Shown piece by piece: positions 5,538 to 9,367 of a stretch of DNA of 9,367 nucleotides. Position numbers and translations under genes: made by a program. Every line of letters starts with the position of its first letter. Positions within the stretch are counted from its first letter, which is position 1. The notes beneath the pieces are model-generated. The model did no database searches. It was not told the origin of the DNA and saw only the letters and a list, made by a program, of their open reading frames with translations. This stretch comes from Thermoplasmata archaeon (GTDB taxonomy: Archaea; Thermoplasmatota; Thermoplasmata; UBA184), in NCBI GenBank assembly GCA_027314845.1, contig DAHVAA010000047.1:1-9367 (forward strand). Direction: 5' to 3'.

Positions 5538-7544
5538 GTGGATCTCGCGGGAGTTCTCCTCACGGTCGCCATTGCCAGCTTCTTCGCCGGCGCACCGCTC
5601 TCCCTCATCCGCCGCGACCTCGGCTACCTCACGACGTTCGGGGCCGCGCTCCTCTTCGGGGCGGTCGCGGTCGATGCCCTGCTCTTCGGACCGGTCCGAG
5701 GAGCCGCGTGGGGCGGCCCGCTCGGCGACGTGGAGACGCTCTCGCTGGATGCGCTCTCCGCGTTCTTCGCGCTCGCGACGTCGGTCGTCTGGGCCGCGAC
5801 ATCCGTCTACTCCGTGTGGTACGACGACCGCCCTTCGCCGGTCCTCGCCGTCACCTACGCGCTCACGCTCGGAGCGATCGCGCTCCTCGTCACCGCGTCG
5901 AGCGAGGTGTTGTTCCTGATCGGCTGGGAGACGATGACGCTCGCCTCCTACGGGATGATCCTCGAGGCCCGGGGCCGGACCGACCGGGTCTACTCGGCGG
6001 CGTTCGTCTTCCTCGCGTTCGGAGAGGCGAGCACGTTGCTCGTCCTTCTCGCCTTCGCGGGCCTCTTCGTCGGCACGGGCTCGCTGGCGTTCGGTCCGAC
6101 GCTCTCGGGAACCGTCCTTCCTTCGCTCGTCTTCGTCGCGGGTCTCCTCGGCTTCGGACTCAAGATGGGAACCGCGCCGTTCCACATGAGCGAGTGGCTG
6201 CCGATCGCGCACTCCTCCGCCCCCTCGAACGCCTCCGCGGTCCTCAGCTCGACGCTGACGCTCGCCGGCGCGTACGGCCTGTTCCGGCTCGTGAGCCTCC
6301 TGCCGGGCCCTCCGGACTGGTGGGGGGCACTGACGCTCGCGATCGGTGCGATCTCGGTCCTCCTCGGGGCGCTCTTTGCCGCCGTCAGCGAGCACTCGAA
6401 GGGCCTGCCGGCCTACAGCACCATCGAGAACAACGGACTGATCCTGGTCGCGCTCGGGGTCAGCCTGCTGGCCGGGGCGAACCATCTCACGCTCCTCGCA
6501 GTCTTCGCGCTCTTCGCGGCGTTCTACCAGGCGCTCGCGCACGCGCTGGCGAAGACCGTCCTCTTCCTCAGCGCGGGGTACGTCGAGCACCTGACCCGCA
6601 CCTTCGACCTCTCGTCGGTCGAGGGCCGGGCGACGGGTCCCGACCGGGCTGCGCTCGTCGGGACGCTGGCTGCGTCGCTGAGCCTCGCCGCCGGCCCTCC
6701 CCTCGCGGGCTTCGTCAGTGAATGGATGGTCCTCGAGGCGCTCTTCCAGTCGTACCGCTTCGGCGAGACTTGGGCGCAGTTCGTCGGGCTGCTCACGGGG
6801 GCCGCGGTCGCCCTCGGCGCCGGCCTCATCACGGTCGCGATGGTCAAGTTCGTCGGGTTTGCCTACCTGTGGAAGCCCCGCGGCGCCCGGGCGCCGTCGG
6901 AACGCGGGAGTCTCGGGCCGGTGGTGGGCGCCGTCGCGTTCGCCGTTCTCACGGTCGGCATCACGGCCCCGTGGATTCTCGTCCTCCTCGCCCCTTCGGT
7001 CTCCGTGGTCATGGGCTCGTCGGTCGCCGCCCCCATCGGTGGTCTCCTCTCCGTCCCGAACGGCTGGTCGATACTTTCGGGGGCGCCGTTCGGGATCCTC
7101 TCGCCCCCGATGGTGCCGATCGCGATCGCGGCGGGAGTGCTGGTCGCGGTCGGCTACGACCGTCTCGGTCGGCACCGGGCGGTCCGGCGAGTGCCGGTCT
7201 GGATGGCGGGGAGCGCCCCGGCCCGGGAAGGGGAAACGTACACCTCGTTCGGCTACTCGACCGGGATCCGCCTCATGATGAGTTCCGCGCTCCGGACCCG
7301 CGAGGTCCGGGCGAACGCCGGAGCCGTCACCACCGTTGGCCTCGAGGCGGTGGAGCCGTACAGTGTAGAGCTCGAGGTCTTCGACGTGTTCAAGTTGTTC
7401 TACGACGGGTTGCTGGTCGTTGGCGAGGGGGTGAGCCGCGTCCTCAAGGAGCGCGTGATGCCGGGGCAGCTTGGCCGGTACCTCGCGTACGTGCTGGTGG
7501 CAGTCCTCGTGGTCGTCGTGTACATCGCGTCGGTCTCGACCTGA
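5538..7544 (+). CDS. hyfB: HyfB-like antiporter-type membrane subunit
   Basis: A 668-residue protein of the NuoL/Mrp antiporter family, close to E. coli HyfB (672). Ion-path residues are present: glutamate 131 in LIGWETMTLASYG, lysine 209 in GFGLKMGTAPFH with H216, then EWLPIAHSSAPSNASAVLS, lysine 288 in EHSKGLPAYSTIENNG, and H335/K339 in QALAHALAKTVLF. AYSTIENNG and the C-terminal hydrophilic stretch GETYTSFGYSTGIRLMMSS (about 564-582) are HyfB-like. A final hydrophobic helix (about 648-665) ends the protein. The GTG start lies 6 nt after the hyfHI stop, with GGAGG at 5522-5526. hyfB usually stands first in hyf operons; here it is last. It should supply a second ion channel next to HyfF. Confidence 0.92.
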   Translation: MDLAGVLLTVAIASFFAGAPLSLIRRDLGYLTTFGAALLFGAVAVDALLFGPVRGAAWGGPLGDVETLSLDALSAFFALATSVVWAATSVYSVWYDDRPSPVLAVTYALTLGAIALLVTASSEVLFLIGWETMTLASYGMILEARGRTDRVYSAAFVFLAFGEASTLLVLLAFAGLFVGTGSLAFGPTLSGTVLPSLVFVAGLLGFGLKMGTAPFHMSEWLPIAHSSAPSNASAVLSSTLTLAGAYGLFRLVSLLPGPPDWWGALTLAIGAISVLLGALFAAVSEHSKGLPAYSTIENNGLILVALGVSLLAGANHLTLLAVFALFAAFYQALAHALAKTVLFLSAGYVEHLTRTFDLSSVEGRATGPDRAALVGTLAASLSLAAGPPLAGFVSEWMVLEALFQSYRFGETWAQFVGLLTGAAVALGAGLITVAMVKFVGFAYLWKPRGARAPSERGSLGPVVGAVAFAVLTVGITAPWILVLLAPSVSVVMGSSVAAPIGGLLSVPNGWSILSGAPFGILSPPMVPIAIAAGVLVAVGYDRLGRHRAVRRVPVWMAGSAPAREGETYTSFGYSTGIRLMMSSALRTREVRANAGAVTTVGLEAVEPYSVELEVFDVFKLFYDGLLVVGEGVSRVLKERVMPGQLGRYLAYVLVAVLVVVVYIASVST

Positions 7545-7551
7545 GACCGAC
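7529..7551 (+). terminator. Inverted repeat spanning the hyfB stop codon
   Basis: GTCGGTCTC (7529-7537) and GAGACCGAC (7543-7551) form a perfect 9-bp stem with the 5-nt loop GACCT, and the TGA stop of hyfB is partly inside it. It could protect or end the operon transcript. No T-tract follows, so intrinsic termination in the archaeal sense is not shown. The stem is clear; its function is inferred. Confidence 0.4.
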
Positions 7552-7564
7552 GGCGATCGCCGTC
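7549..7564 (+). repeat. 16-nt perfect palindrome after hyfB
   Basis: GACGGCGATCGCCGTC is a perfect palindrome. Its first three bases are also the end of the preceding stem, so the two structures compete at that edge. The inner 12 bases CGGCGATCGCCG are identical to the palindrome in the tRNA intron (197-208). It may be an mRNA-end structure or a protein binding site; nothing in the sequence decides. Confidence 0.45.
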
Positions 7565-8374
7565 ATCGGTCCGGGCCCGAACGCTTCCGCGACCCGACGC
7601 CCGGCGAGCTGCCGCCCCGATCGAGTGCCACCGGCAAAAGGAGCGCCGCGGACCGGGCGTCAAGGGGGCCGACTCCGAGAACTCGGGCGGAGCGCTGTGG
7701 AACGCCCGAGGGCGCCGACCAGGGTCGAGCTCACCAATCTCGTGACTCCGGGCCGGCCGTGACACCGGCCGGACGCTCGCCCGACCCTGTCTCGCCCTAC
7801 GGTGCGGCCGATCCGGCTCGATTCGGCCACGTCGAGCAGGGGGATCCGACACTGCCGACCCGGACCGCGAGGACGGCGAAGACGACCGTCGGGGTGAGGA
7901 GAAAGGGCAGGTCGACCGGGACGATCCGGAGGCAGCATCCGGGCTCGAGGCCTGCCCGGAGGAAGTGATCGGAGAGGGGGCCGACCGGAGGCGACCCTCC
8001 TGTGAAGACGAGGCTGGAGCGCCGGCACGCTCCGATCGGCCAAGCGGTTGCGACGGCAAGGGGCGTTCGGTCACGGCCGTCGTCGTGTAGCCCACGGGCC
8101 TACTGCGGTGGCGGTCGGCGCGCCGACCCGCCGCGCTCTCGAGCAGAACGGGACGGCGCGCTCGGCGAAGATCGCGTCCCCCCGATCGCCTCGATGACGA
8201 GGGAGGAGGCCCGAGGTCGAGCGCCAAGGATAATGGCAGGGTCGGAAAGAGCATCTCTCGTCGCTCCGGTCGGTAGGGAGGCGGATGATCAGGATCGCTC
8301 GGACCTTCCTGGGCACCGGCTCCCGGCCCGCGGAGGTGGAGGAATCTCCGGCGCGAACGGGGAGGCCTTCCCCC
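7565..8374. other. About 800 bases without a convincing gene
   Basis: This stretch between the two convergent operons has open frames on both strands, but all give Arg/Pro/Ser-rich translations with no recognisable domain, as expected for GC-rich DNA with few stop codons. No tRNA, rRNA, CRISPR or insertion sequence was seen. The most gene-like item is a start-less open frame on the minus strand (7797-8099, 100 codons), with a hydrophobic stretch VDLPFLLTPTVVFAVLAVRV and mostly G/C-ending codons; it could be the remnant of a small membrane protein. A second weak candidate is an ATG at 8254 on the minus strand with a hydrophobic beginning (MLFPTLPLSLALDL) and GGAG upstream, but it soon turns low-complexity. 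Confidence 0.5.
8354..8374 (-). terminator. Possible hairpin after the universal stress protein gene
   Basis: Directly after the TAA stop, the minus strand reads GGGGGAAGGCCTCCCCG, in which GGGGA and TCCCC can form a 5-bp stem around AGGCC. No T-tract follows. It is placed where a transcript end is expected for the minus-strand operon, but the stem is short and support is weak. Confidence 0.2.
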
Positions 8375-8857
8375 TTACGGCACGACTGTCACCGGGACGG
8401 TCGAGCCGACCACGACCCGGCCCGAGACCGAGCCGAGGAGCAGCCGCTCGGCACGGCCCAGACCCCGGGTGCCCACGAAGATCGCCGTCGCGCCAACCTC
8501 CTGGGCGACCCGGAGGAGAACCTCGGCGGCCGGTCCTTCCCGGCTCAGTGCCTCCGCCTTGATCCCTTGCGCACCGGCCTCGGCGGCGAGCCGCTCCAGC
8601 GTGTGGGCGACCGCGCGGGCCGGGGAGCTCGCCTCCTCTTCCGTCAGGGGTTCAGCCAGCCGACGGTCCCGCTCGGGGGCGTGGACGAGCCAGACCCGCG
8701 AACGATGCTCCCGGGCCATTTCGAGCGCGAGCCGTGCCGCGCGCATCGAGGCCGGGGAGGCGTCGAACCCGACCACGACCCGCTCGAGGGCCGCCCGCGG
8801 AGGGCCCAACGGCTCGGCGGGAGCCCGTAGCGCCAAAGCATCGCCCGGGGTGCTCAC
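8375..8857 (-). CDS. Universal stress protein (UspA family)
   Basis: A 160-residue single-domain Usp protein, likely cytoplasmic. The first strand and helix VVVGFDASPASMRAARLALEMA (about 27-48) is typical of the family. The C-terminal nucleotide-binding signature G-x2-G-x9-G-S is intact: G129-T-R-G132, then G142-S143 in GTRGLGRAERLLLGSVSGRV, which suggests an ATP-binding member. About 20 extra residues precede the domain. The GTG start at 8857 has GGAG about six bases upstream and overlaps the stop of the preceding gene as GTGA, indicating translational coupling. Its length and order of elements are normal. The stress or partner it serves cannot be told; it points towards the hyf-like operon, so the two are convergent and not co-transcribed. 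Confidence 0.92.
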   Translation of the reverse strand: MSTPGDALALRAPAEPLGPPRAALERVVVGFDASPASMRAARLALEMAREHRSRVWLVHAPERDRRLAEPLTEEEASSPARAVAHTLERLAAEAGAQGIKAEALSREGPAAEVLLRVAQEVGATAIFVGTRGLGRAERLLLGSVSGRVVVGSTVPVTVVP

Positions 8858-9318
8858 GGCGCGCTCCTTCCGTGGGGCAGGTACCGTTCGGCGGCACGGT
8901 CGGCGTCAGGGTCCGGAGGAAGATCGGGCCCCTCCTCCGTCCCAGAACGGGTCCGCACCATCGACTCGAGCGCCTTGACCCGGCGGGTCAGCGCCTGATT
9001 CTCCCGGAAGTACCCGGCGGCCTCGAAGTGGACCCGCGCCCGGTCGCTCGCGCAGGCGCTCAGGGCCCGGGCGAGCTCGGCGACCCGCTGCCGGGGCTCC
9101 GTGGCCGGAGGCCCCCGGCGGGGTGGGCCGGGCGGCGGGACTAGCGGGAGCACGGAATGGAGCCAGGCCTCGAACCCCCTCCAGCCGACCTCGTCGAGGT
9201 CGATCCAGGGACGCAGGAGCTTGGCGATCGACCGGGGGAATCCCGGGGCCTCTTCGGCGCGGGGCCCGGTCGGTCCTCGTTCCTCCCTCCGATCCTCGCC
9301 TTCCAACCCCCGGGACAT
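8854..9318 (-). CDS. Unrecognised 154-residue hydrophilic protein
   Basis: No family is recognised. The start is well supported: ATG at 9316-9318 with GGAGG five bases upstream. The protein has a charged, probably disordered N-terminus (1-27), a Trp-rich amphipathic segment RPWIDLDEVGWRGFEAWLHS (36-55), a proline-rich linker (58-73), and a helical part with coiled-coil-like spacing (about 76-122, ending RENQALTRRVKALESMV). An acidic, proline-rich tail follows. It has no signal peptide or membrane helix and a single cysteine (C89), so metal binding is unlikely. The stop overlaps the universal stress protein start by 4 nt, so the two are co-translated. The layout would suit a scaffold or partner protein that oligomerises through the helix; that is inference. 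G/C-ending codons and the ribosome binding site argue for a real gene. Confidence 0.75.
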   Translation of the reverse strand: MSRGLEGEDRREERGPTGPRAEEAPGFPRSIAKLLRPWIDLDEVGWRGFEAWLHSVLPLVPPPGPPRRGPPATEPRQRVAELARALSACASDRARVHFEAAGYFRENQALTRRVKALESMVRTRSGTEEGPDLPPDPDADRAAERYLPHGRSAP

Positions 9319-9323
9319 CGGTT

Positions 9324-9328
9324 CCTCC
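9324..9328 (-). promoter_or_regulatory. Ribosome binding site of the 154-residue protein gene
   Basis: On the minus strand GGAGG stands five bases before the ATG. It decides the start of an otherwise unrecognised gene. No clear TATA-like sequence is visible in the remaining 39 bases to the window end, so the promoter probably lies outside. Confidence 0.65.
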
Positions 9329-9367
9329 CAGGGGTCATTGGCAGCGCGTGCGGTTCCCGTACCGGTA

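Noticed and set aside
5334..7175. Very long antisense open frame (613 codons) opposite hyfHI and hyfB
   Set aside because: Its translation is almost only Arg, Glu, Asp and Gly, as expected from the antisense of GC-rich membrane protein genes. Similar frames lie opposite hyfC, hyfF and hyfG.
400..7544. Functional formate hydrogenlyase or H2-evolving group 4 hydrogenase
   Set aside because: The large subunit has no cysteines and therefore no [NiFe] ligands, and no maturation or formate dehydrogenase genes are present.
400..7544. Ordinary respiratory complex I (nuo) operon
   Set aside because: HyfE and HyfB-type subunits are present, NuoA, NuoJ, NuoI and NuoC genes are absent, and the anchor and small subunits match the hydrogenase branch.
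7400..8254. 284-codon minus-strand frame reaching into hyfB
   Set aside because: It is Ser/Arg/Pro-rich, overlaps the firm end of hyfB on the other strand, and has no recognisable domain beyond a hydrophobic start.

Overview
The window reads as GC-rich archaeal chromosomal DNA. The archaeal assignment rests mainly on a tRNA-Arg gene (131-231) that has no encoded CCA and carries a ~26-nt intron inside the T-loop. It is supported by BRE/TATA-like AT-rich patches upstream of that tRNA and of the first protein gene. Tight packing with 0-4 nt junctions, frequent GTG starts and good Shine-Dalgarno sequences fit a GC-rich euryarchaeal lineage. A high-GC member of Thermoplasmatota is a plausible guess, but this cannot be proven from the sequence alone.

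Layout. 1-130: no gene, a possible tRNA promoter. 131-231: intron-containing tRNA-Arg(TCG). 232-399: GC-rich leader region with one good archaeal promoter candidate. 400-7544: a six-gene plus-strand operon in the order hyfC-hyfE-hyfF-hyfG-hyfHI-hyfB, encoding a membrane-bound complex of the group 4 hydrogenase / complex I superfamily. 7529-7564: overlapping inverted repeats at the operon end. 7565-8374: about 800 bases with no convincing gene. 8375-9318: a two-gene minus-strand operon, an unrecognised 154-residue protein followed with a 4-nt overlap by a universal stress protein. 9319-9367: its upstream region, cut by the window end.

How the genes work together. HyfC (NuoH-like anchor), HyfE (NuoK-like) and two antiporter-like subunits (HyfF, HyfB) should form the ion-translocating membrane arm. 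A natural HyfH-HyfI fusion and a HyfG-like large subunit should form the peripheral arm. The large subunit contains no cysteine at all, so both CxxC motifs that hold the [NiFe] centre are gone, and the histidine-bearing loops near the active site are also altered. The complex therefore cannot be a normal hydrogenase. It belongs with the energy-converting hydrogenase-related (Ehr-like) complexes, whose electron acceptor is unknown. The fused small subunit keeps four cysteines for a proximal cluster and four for a single ferredoxin-type cluster, so an electron path to the large subunit seems intact. No hydrogenase maturation or formate dehydrogenase gene is present in the window.
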